A DNA stretch of 28,619 nucleotides from assembly GCA_900549225.1 (NCBI GenBank), contig URNP01000017.1, forward strand, positions 1 to 28,619, read 5' to 3'. A program made the position numbers and the translations under genes. The notes under the pieces were generated by a model. It worked only from the letters and a program-made list of their open reading frames with translations. It was not told the origin of the DNA and searched no databases. Source of the stretch: an uncultured Eubacteriales bacterium (lineage in GTDB: Bacteria; Bacillota; Clostridia; Christensenellales; CAG-917). Of the stretch, positions 1 to 8,365 are shown piece by piece; position 1 is the stretch's first letter, and the number at the start of each line of letters is the position of its first letter.

Positions 1-330
1 TTACGCGTCGCGCCCATATCGCCGTTCCCCCTCGAGAGGGAACCCACGGCGACCGCGTAGCGGGGGGACAACACTCGGTGCTCGCATAGATAGGGACAAT
101 TCACTTGTTATGTCACCGTCCTTTGTGCGCCGACTACGCACCCACACGGCACAGTCGGACGGTACTACACGTCGAGCTTCGACGCTCGCTTTTCTCGCCG
201 CCTTGCGGCTCGTGTTCCGTCTGCGAATGAGTGATGAGCGTGTATAAGTAGGCTTTGAATGGAGTTTCGTTTGGGGTGCGGGGTGAAACCCCGCCCTCAA
301 TTATTAATTATTAATTATTAATTGCAAAAC
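1..330. repeat. Non-coding, hairpin- and repeat-rich segment
   Basis: No convincing gene is visible. The stretch holds GC-rich palindromes: a CTCGAG-centred one near 25-45, and GCGGGGT-gaa-ACCCCGC at 278-294. The latter is followed directly by a 7-bp unit (AATTATT) repeated about 3.5 times at 299-323. A 99-codon open frame on the minus strand is arginine- and proline-rich low-complexity sequence of the kind produced by translating intergenic repeats, so I do not call it a gene. The segment lies downstream of lysS and may be one end of a dispersed repeat cut by the window edge. Confidence 0.5.
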
Positions 331-405
331 GGATGAAGAACAAGAAAGAGCCTCGCAAGCAAACAGGAGCGTACTTTTGCGTACGCGACTGTTTGAAATG
401 AGGCT
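331..405 (-). repeat. Family-1 3'-end hairpin element, copy B
   Basis: On the minus strand, the direction of lysS transcription, the element has an AGCCTC/GAGGCT stem (349-354 with 400-405) and an inner CAAACAG/CTGTTTG stem (360-366 with 389-395). A GCGTAC-ttttgc-GTACGC apical hairpin lies at 369-386. The tail is the conserved TTTCTTGTTCTTCATC, seen as its complement at 333-348. The 5' flank present in the other copies (CGAACAACTTCGTC) is missing here and copy A sits in its place. The GC stem followed by a U-rich tail suggests terminator-like behaviour, which is inference. Confidence 0.75.
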
Positions 406-522
406 GTAAAATAGATGAATAACAAGAAAGCGCACATTTTTCCAAAACCCAATGTACAAGGCGTACATGATTTTGGAAAAAGGTGCGCTGCCGAAGTTAG
501 TCGCTATTTTACAGCCTCATTT
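396..522 (-). repeat. Family-1 3'-end hairpin element, copy A, overlapping the lysS stop
   Basis: A perfect 19-bp inverted repeat (396-414 with 504-522) closes a nested hairpin. The right arm contains the lysS stop codon (517-519). Inside are AGCGCAC (429-435) with GTGCGCT (483-489), TTTTTCCAAAA (437-447) with TTTTGGAAAAA (471-481), and the apical ATGTAC-aaggc-GTACAT (452-468). On the lysS mRNA strand the inner 3' arm is followed by the family's pyrimidine tail (TTTCTTGTTATTCATC). It is probably the first transcription end structure of the greA-lysS operon. Confidence 0.8.
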
Positions 523-2019
523 AAGGGGTTTCATAGTGGGGAACAACAACACGTCACGTATCGACGCCGAATCCGTAAGGAACATTACCATGCGGTCGAT
601 GCCGATGCCGAGTCCGCCTGTGGGCGGCATACCGTATTCGAGTGCGGTGCAGAAATCCTCGTCGTAGGGTTGGGCTTCTTCGTCGCCTTTGGCTTTGGCA
701 AGCATCTGTTGCTCGAAACGAGAGCGTTGATCGAGTGGATCGTTGAGTTCGCTGAAAGCGTTGCCACCCTCGCTGGCGCAGATGAAGAACTCGAATCTTT
801 CGGTAAGGCGAGGATCGGAGGGTTTCTTTTTGGCAAGAGGACTGACCTCGACGGGATAATCGGTTATGAACACAGGGCCCGTGAGTTTTTCTTCGACGCA
901 TTCGTCGAAAATATTGTAAAGGGCGCGTCCCCAAGAGGTGTCTGCCGCCATTTCAAGTCCCATCGCGTTGCCTGCCGCAATGAGATCCGCAAGAGGTTGG
1001 TTGTCAAAATCAAGCCCCGTGTACTTCTTCACCGCCTCAACCATCGTAAGACGTTCCCACGGAGTTTTGAGGGAAAGAGGCGTGCCTTGGTAGACGATAT
1101 CCAAACCACCGCATACACGCTCTGCCGCCGTGGTGTAGAGTTCCTCGGTGATGCGCATCATCTCGTTGTAGTCCACGTACGCCTGATACAGTTCGATCGT
1201 GGTGAACTCGGGATTGTGCTTGGTGTCCATACCCTCGTTGCGGAACTGACGACCGATTTCGTAAACTTTTTCAAATCCGCCGACTATGCAACGTTTGAGG
1301 TGCAACTCGGTTGCGATACGCATATACATATCGATATCGAGGGTGTTGTGGTGCGTGATGAACGGACGTGCGTTCGCACCGCCTGCAAGCGTGTTGAGAA
1401 CGGGGGTTTCAACCTCGATAAATCCTTTTTTGTCAAGCACTTCACGTATTGTGGAAATGATTTTGCTACGCTTGATAAACACGTCTTTGACTTCGGGATT
1501 TGCGATAAGGTCAACGTAGCGTTGACGGAAGCGCAGTTCGGGATCACGGAGTCCGTGGAATTTTTCGGGAAGCGGAAGCAAGGATTTTGAAAGCAAGGTC
1601 GCACTCTTGACGTGGATCGAGATTTCGCCCGTTTTGGTCTTGAAAACGAAACCTTTGATGCCGATTATGTCGCCGACGTCGAGTTTTTTGAACGCCTGAT
1701 ATTCGTCAACGCCCATATCGTCGCGGCTGAAATAGCCCTGCATTCTTCCGTCGTTGTCCATAATGTGACCGAAACTTGCCTTGCCCATAATGCGCTTGGA
1801 CATAAGTCTGCCCGCGATGCTGACTTCTTTGCCCTCGAATTCGTCGTAGTTTGCGAGAATCTGTCCTGCCGTGGCAGTGCGTTCGTAAGAGGTGATTTCA
1901 AAAGGATTTTCGCCCTTTTGTACGAGTTCGTCGAGTTTTGCGATTCTGACCTTGCGTACCTCGTTGACGTCTACTTCTTTTTCCTGTTCGGGAGCATTGT
2001 TGCGGATTTCTTCACTCAT
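517..2019 (-). CDS. lysS: Lysine--tRNA ligase (class II)
   Basis: Charges tRNA-Lys with lysine in the cytoplasm. The 500-residue length is normal for bacterial class II LysRS. An N-terminal OB-fold anticodon-binding region (beginning around GQILANYDEFEGKEVSIAGR) precedes the catalytic core. The core carries motif 2 (FRNEGMDTKHNPEFT) and motif 3 ending in GIGIDRMVM. I place the start at the ATG giving MSEEIRNN. An in-frame TTG eight codons upstream is possible but has no better ribosome site. It is the last gene of an AmaP-like - greA - lysS operon, 72 bases after greA, an arrangement (greA-lysS) seen in other Firmicutes. No T-box leader is present. The stop codon lies inside the arm of a 19-bp inverted repeat (see copy A). 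Confidence 0.97.
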   Translation of the reverse strand: MSEEIRNNAPEQEKEVDVNEVRKVRIAKLDELVQKGENPFEITSYERTATAGQILANYDEFEGKEVSIAGRLMSKRIMGKASFGHIMDNDGRMQGYFSRDDMGVDEYQAFKKLDVGDIIGIKGFVFKTKTGEISIHVKSATLLSKSLLPLPEKFHGLRDPELRFRQRYVDLIANPEVKDVFIKRSKIISTIREVLDKKGFIEVETPVLNTLAGGANARPFITHHNTLDIDMYMRIATELHLKRCIVGGFEKVYEIGRQFRNEGMDTKHNPEFTTIELYQAYVDYNEMMRITEELYTTAAERVCGGLDIVYQGTPLSLKTPWERLTMVEAVKKYTGLDFDNQPLADLIAAGNAMGLEMAADTSWGRALYNIFDECVEEKLTGPVFITDYPVEVSPLAKKKPSDPRLTERFEFFICASEGGNAFSELNDPLDQRSRFEQQMLAKAKGDEEAQPYDEDFCTALEYGMPPTGGLGIGIDRMVMFLTDSASIRDVLLFPTMKPLK

Positions 2020-2091
2020 TGTATTTCTCTCTATAAAAAGCAATACGCTTGCCGAAAAACGACAGGCGCAAGTGCGATTTGACGCTAGTTG

Positions 2092-2568
2092 TTATTTGAT
2101 GCTGATGACCCTGTACTCTTCGTCGCCGTGCGTGGTTGCAAATCTGACGACGTCGCCCGTCTTTTTGCCGACGAGAGCCTTGCCCAAAAGCGATTCGTTG
2201 CTGATTTTGCCTTTTGCAAAATCCGCTTCGGTTTCACCGACGAGTTGAACCGTCATAACGCGATCTTCTTCGTCGTCGAGTTCACCGAGATATTCGACGG
2301 TGATCGTGTTGCCGATGGACACTTTGTGAGTGCCGCTCTTTTCGATGATAACGGCGTTTTTGATGCGCCCTTCAAGATCCTTGATCTCGGATGCAACTTG
2401 GCTTTCCTCTTGTTTTGCGGCATCGTATTCCGCGTTTTCGGACAAGTCGCCGAGTTCTCTTGCGTGTTGCAACTTCTTTGCAACGTCTTCACGCAAATAA
2501 ACGATGAGATAATCAAGTCTTTGCTTGAGTTCCTCGAGACCTTCCTGAGTAAGATAAACTTCTTTCAT
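2092..2568 (-). CDS. greA: Transcription elongation factor GreA
   Basis: Rescues backtracked RNA polymerase by stimulating cleavage of the 3' end of the transcript. The 158 residues match the family length. The N-terminal coiled coil that enters the polymerase secondary channel covers about residues 1-75 (MKEVYLTQEGLEELKQRL; ELGDLSENAEYDAAKQEES with the conserved acidic tip). The C-terminal FKBP-like domain follows, with SNESLLGKALVGKKTGDVV. A strong AGGAGG lies six bases before the ATG. The gene sits 46 bases after the AmaP-like gene and is co-transcribed with lysS. Confidence 0.97.
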   Translation of the reverse strand: MKEVYLTQEGLEELKQRLDYLIVYLREDVAKKLQHARELGDLSENAEYDAAKQEESQVASEIKDLEGRIKNAVIIEKSGTHKVSIGNTITVEYLGELDDEEDRVMTVQLVGETEADFAKGKISNESLLGKALVGKKTGDVVRFATTHGDEEYRVISIK

Positions 2569-2614
2569 TATTTCCTCCTGACGCCGCGGGCGTCATACGT
2601 TATTCGATTTTTGA

Positions 2615-3457
2615 TTATTCCGCCTTTTCGTCGGTTTTTGCAACGGTTTCTTGTGCGGTTTCAACCTCTTGGGCTTGCTCGGTTTCCTCTGCGGTTTGCT
2701 CGGACTCTTCTTCGGGTTGAGCGCCCTCTACCGTTTCGGATTCCTCTACGACTTCGCCGTCTTCGGGTTGCGCTTCTTCCGCCGCCTCTTCGCCCTCTGC
2801 TTGTTCGGATTGGACTTGCTCGAGTTCAACTTCTTCGGCTTGTTGCTCGCTCTCTTCGGGTTGAGCCTCTTGCTCCGTCTTTTCCTCTTTGGCTTTCATC
2901 TCGGCAAGTTTCTTTTCGACCTTCGCCTGAACGTCTGCCTGATCCGCTTTATACCTAGGCGTGAGCGCCATAACTTTGATTTCTATCGAACTGAACTTGA
3001 AACCGAATTCGCCGAGGAACACATCCTCGAGCAAAGTGCGCAAATACATTTCCGATTCCAAAACGTCCTTGTCTACAACCTTGACGTTGACTTTGAGGCG
3101 AACGCCGTATTCGTCACTGACAAGCGCGACCTTTTGGCACTTTACACCCTCGATCTGCTTGCAAGTGGTCTTGACGAACTTGGTGACGACTTGCGCCGTT
3201 ACTCTCACACTGCCGCCCTTTTCCGCGCGAAGCGTAATGTCCTTGAGGACGTCGCTGTTGACGAAGATAAGCACGAGAGTGATGACCGAAAGAACGAGAT
3301 AAAGTATTGCGAGCGTAATGATCAGTCCTCTAACGAGTCTGCTGTCAAATTCAGTTGCGTCAATGCCGCCGAACGCCGTCACAACAAGCACCATAATGAG
3401 AATGATTGCCACGACTATCGAGCAAGACGCAAATATTTTTTCAAGATTCTTTTTCAT
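2615..3457 (-). CDS. AmaP-like membrane protein with acidic repeat tail
   Basis: Two transmembrane segments (about residues 11-31 and 43-67) are followed by a soluble beta/alpha region (about 70-170). This is the layout of AmaP, the membrane anchor for Asp23-type alkaline shock proteins. The tail from about residue 187 to 280 is rich in Glu and Gln (repeated EEAQPE/EQ blocks), which is unusual for AmaP and probably disordered. Family assignment rests on topology and on the ITLRAEKGGSVRV-type central segment, so it is tentative. A GAGGTG ribosome site lies before the ATG. It is the first gene of the greA-lysS operon, expressed from the promoter at 3505-3533. Alternative: an unrelated two-TM envelope protein. 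Confidence 0.6.
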   Translation of the reverse strand: MKKNLEKIFASCSIVVAIILIMVLVVTAFGGIDATEFDSRLVRGLIITLAILYLVLSVITLVLIFVNSDVLKDITLRAEKGGSVRVTAQVVTKFVKTTCKQIEGVKCQKVALVSDEYGVRLKVNVKVVDKDVLESEMYLRTLLEDVFLGEFGFKFSSIEIKVMALTPRYKADQADVQAKVEKKLAEMKAKEEKTEQEAQPEESEQQAEEVELEQVQSEQAEGEEAAEEAQPEDGEVVEESETVEGAQPEEESEQTAEETEQAQEVETAQETVAKTDEKAE

Positions 3458-3504
3458 AAATACACCTCATATGCAAAGCCGAAAACGAACTTTGCCGTTT
3501 ATAT

Positions 3505-3533
3505 AATATAAACTAAGATTGATAATTAGTCAA
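3505..3533 (-). promoter_or_regulatory. Sigma-A promoter of the AmaP-like - greA - lysS operon
   Basis: On the minus strand TTGACT (complement at 3528-3533) is separated by exactly 17 bases from TATATT (3505-3510). Transcription should start near 3498, giving a leader of about 40 bases before the ATG at 3457. Confidence 0.8.
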
Positions 3534-3671
3534 TCGTGCGCAAAGAAATTGCTTATCTATTATGCGCAATTTGTAAATTGCGTATGTGCATTTTGTCGAT
3601 ACGGCATCGTCGGCGCTTGGCAAATATGAACGCAAACGCCGTGCTTTGCGGAAAACTTGTGCGCAAACAAG

Positions 3672-3712
3672 AAAAACGCAAAAGCACGCGCGCAATTTGC
3701 GCGCGCGCCCTA
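3672..3712 (-). terminator. Intrinsic terminator after the S8 peptidase gene
   Basis: On the minus strand a GCGCGCGC-aaatt-GCGCGCGC hairpin is followed by TGCTTTTGCGTTTTT, ten bases after the S8 peptidase stop codon. The rest of 3534-3671 holds a second short palindrome (GCGCAATTT/AAATTGCGT near 3562-3582) and no gene. Confidence 0.7.
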
Positions 3713-3721
3713 AACGGTACG

Positions 3722-5521
3722 TCAAATGACTGCGCCGTTTCTGATCACCCTGCTCAAATCCGCAACGGGGTTACCGTTGTTGTCACAAGCAATCATAAGA
3801 TAATACTTGCCGTCTTTTTTGACTATCGCAACGTCCTTGGTTATTTCGATATCGAAATCTCCGCTCGTCACGCTCTCTTTCTCATTTATCAACGCAAGCA
3901 CGTTTGGCGCAAGCAACGATGACGGATGGGGAATTGCTACAAGTTGGGATTTTGCATGACAATTAAAACATTCATATCCCGTAACGATTCCCGTGTTCGG
4001 CTTTTTTACTTCCATCCAATTGTGCAAACAAGACTTTTCAAATCCACAAAGATTGCATATTGCAATATGTCCTCTTTTTACGCCCAAATTTTGATAAGTG
4101 CTGTTGAAATGGGGATGGGTGTGTGCATTCGCTAGCGCCTTCTTGGCATTCAATCTTCCACCGGACACGCACTTGCCGGACAAAGATGCGATTTGATCGA
4201 CATTTTGCATTATAAAGCATTTCAACTCGCCCGCGCACAAATTCGGATATTTTGAAAGCAACAACGCCGCAACACCGGTAACATACGGTGCTGCCAATGA
4301 AGTTGCCGACAAACCTATATATCTGCCATTATTATTTGTAGTGTATGCATATCCTGGTGCAAACAAATCCACCTTCGTTGCACTGTAATTGGAATATGAT
4401 GCTCTCGCATCACTTGTAGTAGTTGCACCAACGACAATCATATTGTCACAATCAAATTCGTGAGGATATGTTTTTGTAGAATCAATATTTGCGCCAGCGT
4501 TTCCCGCTGCAACCACGATTAAACCAGGATAGTCATCAATTGCCTGCTTAAATCGGATCAATTCGCTATCGTTGTTGATTTCATTTTGATAGAAACCACC
4601 ACTATAATTCAATAGTTTTATATTGTTCTCCTTTGCACACTTGATTGCTTCTATAACAAGATCTATTGTTTCGTGTTCAGCCCCTACACATGCCTTCAAC
4701 GATGCAATTTTTACATTCCAACAAACACCACTTGTTCCCTTGCCATTGTTGCCAACCGCACCAATAATTCCTGCTGTTAACGTTCCATGCTGAACCTGAT
4801 CCAAATATGGATCTGTGCCACAAGATATGTTTGAAATATTTCCTATCAAGTCCTCATGTGTTTTGTTTATTCCCGAATCAACTAGTCCGACCGTAATACT
4901 CGAAGAGCCTGTCGTAATATCCCACGCATCGTTTAGTTTTATGCGATCAAAAACCTTCTGTTGCTCTTGATTAATCTCCGTATCGTTTGTTGTAAGAAAC
5001 CAACTTCCATACAATTCCGGACCGGCATATCGGATTCCTTTGTCTTTCCTAAGTTCTTCGATATATTCCAATACCTTTTCTTTGCTTGGAGTTGTCAACT
5101 CCAATCTTATGGATCTGTTATATTTTGTCACCGTTTCATCTGAGGAATCGGAACTTATCTTCTGCCTTATGTCTTTCAATTCAGACGGATATCTATCGCG
5201 AACAGATTTGTATCTGTCTGAACCAAAATCGCTTGCCTGAAAATCGTAAAATAAATTATTCAAACTCTCGGCGTTCGTAAAGTCGATAATTATTGCCGTT
5301 CCGTCAAAATTCCAATCGCCTTTGCTATAATCGGTATCGTTGTTCTTCACATCATACGGATTATTTGGATTCGGATCTGCCGTCGGCTTTCTTTCCACAG
5401 GTTGCTCTGCCGGTCGCTCAACGGGATCTGCCTTGTTGCCATTGCCATCGTTACAAGCAACGAAGAGCGTGCATACAAGCACAAGCAATAACATTACAAC
5501 TAAAATTCTTTTGATCTTCAT
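3722..5521 (-). CDS. Subtilisin-family (S8) serine protease lipoprotein
   Basis: A predicted secreted, lipid-anchored protease of 599 residues. The signal peptide ends in the lipobox LFVAC (Cys23). After a Pro/Asn-rich linker and a prodomain-like region (about 75-180) comes the catalytic domain: Asp215 in GLVDSGI, His245 in QHGTLTAG, oxyanion Asn341 in AAGNAG, and Ser408 in SATSLAAP. The last has Ala in place of the usual Gly of GTSxAAP. The C-terminal part has two Cys pairs (CNLCG, CFNCH) that could bind zinc. The start is the ATG preceded by AGGAGA; the upstream in-frame TTG overlaps that ribosome site. The core is AT-richer than neighbouring genes, hinting at transfer. The gene is probably monocistronic. 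Substrate unknown. Confidence 0.9.
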   Translation of the reverse strand: MKIKRILVVMLLLVLVCTLFVACNDGNGNKADPVERPAEQPVERKPTADPNPNNPYDVKNNDTDYSKGDWNFDGTAIIIDFTNAESLNNLFYDFQASDFGSDRYKSVRDRYPSELKDIRQKISSDSSDETVTKYNRSIRLELTTPSKEKVLEYIEELRKDKGIRYAGPELYGSWFLTTNDTEINQEQQKVFDRIKLNDAWDITTGSSSITVGLVDSGINKTHEDLIGNISNISCGTDPYLDQVQHGTLTAGIIGAVGNNGKGTSGVCWNVKIASLKACVGAEHETIDLVIEAIKCAKENNIKLLNYSGGFYQNEINNDSELIRFKQAIDDYPGLIVVAAGNAGANIDSTKTYPHEFDCDNMIVVGATTTSDARASYSNYSATKVDLFAPGYAYTTNNNGRYIGLSATSLAAPYVTGVAALLLSKYPNLCAGELKCFIMQNVDQIASLSGKCVSGGRLNAKKALANAHTHPHFNSTYQNLGVKRGHIAICNLCGFEKSCLHNWMEVKKPNTGIVTGYECFNCHAKSQLVAIPHPSSLLAPNVLALINEKESVTSGDFDIEITKDVAIVKKDGKYYLMIACDNNGNPVADLSRVIRNGAVI

Positions 5522-5657
5522 AGTTCTTCTCCTCAATTTTTGTACTTATTCAAGCAATTTGCTTGCCGCTATCTTGTTTTTTATTTTGTTATCGTGCTAA
5601 AAAAATTCTTCTATAGTATATACAAATGAAAGTCCGTTTTTATTGGGTTGAGTTTGC

Positions 5658-5690
5658 ACAAAAAAACAGTTCCCGAAAAGAAACTGTCTT
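5658..5690 (-). terminator. Intrinsic terminator after the PHP phosphatase gene
   Basis: On the minus strand ACAGTTTC and GGAACTGT pair around a short loop (5666-5687) and are followed by seven T residues. It lies 15 bases past the PHP gene stop and closes the acyltransferase-alaS-PHP operon. Confidence 0.85.
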
Positions 5691-5701
5691 CTGTGTGTGG
5701 A

Positions 5702-6517
5702 TTATTCGATTGGGACGAGGACTTCTTGGTGCTTGACGAACGTGCTCAAGTGCGTGAAGCCGATTTCTTTGAGCATTCTGCACGCCTCGTCGAAGTTTTT
5801 GCAGATATCGCCGCGGTGTGCGTCCGAGCCGTAACTTATCTTTCGTCCGCCGAGTTCAAAATATCGTTCGATAATATCTCTTTGCGGCGCCATCTCGTGA
5901 TGGAAGTTGACCTCGAGCGTTTTGCCTCTTGCGATGATGCCTTTGAGGATTGCGTCGATCTCGTTTGGGAAATCCTTGTATCTGAGCAGTTTGTCGCGAT
6001 AAGGCGCGCCGTGGGCAATGTAGCCTATGTGCGCGACTATGTCGTACGGATAGGGTGCGTCGAGGCTTTCGAGAATGGTTTCGAGATATCTGCGATACAC
6101 TCTCTTTTTCGTTTTGAAAAGGAACGCCATTTTGAAATACACGTCGTAGCCGTCCACGCAATGCACCGAGTTTATCACCACGTCGAAAGGATATTTCGCA
6201 ATGGTTTTTTGATATGCTTCCTTTGCCGCTTGGCTCGAATCGTAACTCGCCTCAATGCCGAAACAAAGGTTTAACGTGTTGTTTTTGTCCTCTTCAAGTG
6301 CCTGTTTTGCGCTTTTCCACGCTTTGTAGTATTTTTCGAGATCGAGGTTCGGCCAACTCACGGGCGCACGATTCTTGCCGTACTCGAAGTCGTAATCGAG
6401 ATGATCGGTCGTTGCAAGATAGCAAAGACCTTGAGCCTTGGCTATCTCGACGATTTGCGAAATCGGCAACTTTCCGTCGTGCGAATTGTTGCTATGCACG
6501 TGAGTATCACACTTCAT
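5702..6517 (-). CDS. PHP-domain histidinol-phosphatase-like phosphoesterase
   Basis: A 271-residue PHP-superfamily metal-dependent phosphoesterase of the HisJ/HisK histidinol-phosphatase type. Metal ligands visible are His6 and His8 (DTHVHS), Asp38-His39 (TTDHLD), a central His-containing strand (VINSVHCVDG) and Asp232/His234 (GSDAH). HisJ-type enzymes make histidinol from its phosphate in histidine synthesis. No other his gene is in the window, so the substrate is an inference from family. Six bases separate it from the alaS stop, and its ribosome site (GGAG) lies inside the end of alaS, so the two are co-transcribed. A terminator follows. Confidence 0.85.
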   Translation of the reverse strand: MKCDTHVHSNNSHDGKLPISQIVEIAKAQGLCYLATTDHLDYDFEYGKNRAPVSWPNLDLEKYYKAWKSAKQALEEDKNNTLNLCFGIEASYDSSQAAKEAYQKTIAKYPFDVVINSVHCVDGYDVYFKMAFLFKTKKRVYRRYLETILESLDAPYPYDIVAHIGYIAHGAPYRDKLLRYKDFPNEIDAILKGIIARGKTLEVNFHHEMAPQRDIIERYFELGGRKISYGSDAHRGDICKNFDEACRMLKEIGFTHLSTFVKHQEVLVPIE

Positions 6518-6523
6518 ACTCTC

Positions 6524-8311
6524 TTACTCCAAAACCGCCTTGATACGTCTTACGCCTGCAGACGAGGACTGCTCTTTGACGATGCGGAATTTTCCGAGTT
6601 CGCCCGTGCGTTTTGCGTGCGGACCGCCGCAGATTTCTTTGGAAATGCCTATCGTATAAACCTTGACGACGTCGCCGTAGCGGTTGTCGAACACGCCGAT
6701 TGCGCCTGCCTTTTTGGCTTCTTCAACGGACATTTCTTCAAGTTTGATTTCGCTGTCTTTTGCGATTTCGTCGTTGACGACTTTCTCGACTTGCTGAATT
6801 TCCTCTTGCGTCAACGGGCGCGGGAAGTTGAAGTCGAAACGCAATCTTTCTGACGTAATATTGCTGCCTTTTTGTTGAATACCGTCGTCGTGAAGCACGA
6901 CTTTGAGCGCGGCGTTGAGAAGGTGCGTTGCGCTGTGAAGTCTTGCGGTGAGTTCGCCTCCGTCCGCAAGTCCGCCCTTAAATTTCTGCTCCGCTCCCGC
7001 TTTGGAGAGTGCCTGATGGTCGGCAAACGCTTTGTCGTAGCCGTCCTTGTCGAGCGTGTAGCCTTTCTCTTTTGCGAGTTCCACCGTCATCTCGATGGGG
7101 AAGCCGTAGGTGTCGTAAAGTCTGAACGCGGTCTTGCCGGGGAATACCGTCATATTTTGCGGAAGGTGCGCAACGATTTTGTCAAACTCTTTGAGACCTT
7201 GCTCGATCGTCTTTGCAAACTTGTCTTTTTCCGCTTCGAGTTCGCTTACGATTCTGCCCTCGTTCTCTTTGATATAGGGATACGCTTCTTCGTATTTTGC
7301 AACGTAGAGTTTTGCGAGTTCCACGAGCGCGCTGTCGTCGATGCCCAGCGTTCTGCAATATCTCATTGCTCTGCGGATAAGGCGGCGCAAAACGTAGCCT
7401 TGGTCGACATTAGAGGGCGATATGCCCTTGGGATCGCCCAAAAGGAAGGTTGCCGTGCGAGTGTGGTCCGCGACTATGCGCATTGCGACGGTCATGGTTT
7501 CGTCCTCGCCGTACTTCTTGCCCGAGAGTTCCTCGAGTTTTTTGATTGCGAAGGCGAAGAGGTCGGTTTCGTACACGGATTTGTAGCCGTTGAGGATGCA
7601 AAGCATTCTCTCGAGCCCCATACCCTCGTCAACGTTCTTTTGCTTGAGCGGAGAGAACGTGCCGTCTGCGTTTTTGAAGTATTGCATAAAGACGTCGTTG
7701 CCGATTTCGACGTACTTGCCGCAATCGCACGCAGGAGAGCAATCGTCGGAACATTTGGGTTTGCCCGTGTCGATGAACATTTCCGTGTCAGGTCCGCAAG
7801 GTCCGGTTATACCGGCAGGTCCCCACCAGTTGTGCTTCTTGTTGCAATAGAAAATATGATCTTCGGGGATGCCTTGCGCTTTCCAATAGGACGCGCTTTC
7901 CTCGTCGCGAGGGCAATCTTCGTCGCCGGCAAAAACCGTCACGGCAAATTTGTCCTTGTCAAACTCGAGTTGATTGAGCAAGAAATCGTACGAGCAAGAA
8001 ATCGCATACTCTTTGAAATAGTCGCCAAGCGACCATCTGCCCAACATCTCGAAGAATGTGCAGTGAGTGGCGTCGCCCACTTCGTCTATGTCGCCCGTAC
8101 GCACGCATACCTGCACGTCGGTCAAACGATTGCCTGCCGGGTGCTTTTCGCCCAAAAGATATGGCACGAGCGGATGCATACCTGCCGTGGTGAAAAGCAC
8201 GGTCGGGTCGTTTTCGGGAATAAGGGACGCAGAGCCGATGACGGCGTGGCCCTTGGACTTGTAATAGTCGAGATAAAGTTTGCGAAGTTCGCTTGAGTTG
8301 AGTTGTTTCAT
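6524..8311 (-). CDS. alaS: Alanine--tRNA ligase, compact form without the C-Ala domain
   Basis: Charges tRNA-Ala. The class II catalytic domain is at the N-terminus (LYLDYYKSKGHAVIGSASL; TTAGMHPLVPYL; FFEMLGRWSLGDYFK; motif 3 GMGLERM). A tRNA-recognition helical region follows. The editing domain retains both zinc-ligand motifs, HSATH (459-463) and CGGPH (561-565). The protein stops at 595 residues, right after the editing domain (SSSAGVRRIKAVLE). The usual bacterial enzyme has about 870 residues and adds the DHHA1/C-Ala dimerisation domain. AGAGGT precedes the ATG. No T-box is present. It lies between an acyltransferase gene and the PHP gene, apparently in one operon. Confidence 0.95.
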   Translation of the reverse strand: MKQLNSSELRKLYLDYYKSKGHAVIGSASLIPENDPTVLFTTAGMHPLVPYLLGEKHPAGNRLTDVQVCVRTGDIDEVGDATHCTFFEMLGRWSLGDYFKEYAISCSYDFLLNQLEFDKDKFAVTVFAGDEDCPRDEESASYWKAQGIPEDHIFYCNKKHNWWGPAGITGPCGPDTEMFIDTGKPKCSDDCSPACDCGKYVEIGNDVFMQYFKNADGTFSPLKQKNVDEGMGLERMLCILNGYKSVYETDLFAFAIKKLEELSGKKYGEDETMTVAMRIVADHTRTATFLLGDPKGISPSNVDQGYVLRRLIRRAMRYCRTLGIDDSALVELAKLYVAKYEEAYPYIKENEGRIVSELEAEKDKFAKTIEQGLKEFDKIVAHLPQNMTVFPGKTAFRLYDTYGFPIEMTVELAKEKGYTLDKDGYDKAFADHQALSKAGAEQKFKGGLADGGELTARLHSATHLLNAALKVVLHDDGIQQKGSNITSERLRFDFNFPRPLTQEEIQQVEKVVNDEIAKDSEIKLEEMSVEEAKKAGAIGVFDNRYGDVVKVYTIGISKEICGGPHAKRTGELGKFRIVKEQSSSAGVRRIKAVLE

Positions 8312-8365
8312 ATATACCTCTGGTATGAATAGTTTTCTTCGTGTGAAGGCGTTGCCTGCATGGGA

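Noticed and set aside
1..300. 99-codon open frame on the minus strand
   Set aside because: Low-complexity Arg/Pro/Ser composition over GC-rich palindromes, no ribosome site, and touches the window edge; it reads like a translated repeat.
415..1590. 391-codon open frame on the plus strand
   Set aside because: Antisense to lysS, whose motifs are unmistakable; the long frame is a by-product of codon bias.
6872..8296. 474-codon open frame on the plus strand
   Set aside because: Antisense shadow of alaS; no recognisable domain and no ribosome site.
8312..8365. T-box leader upstream of alaS (also considered for lysS and proS)
   Set aside because: The gaps are too short or lack the T-box sequence and the specifier stem; none of the three synthetase genes shows one.
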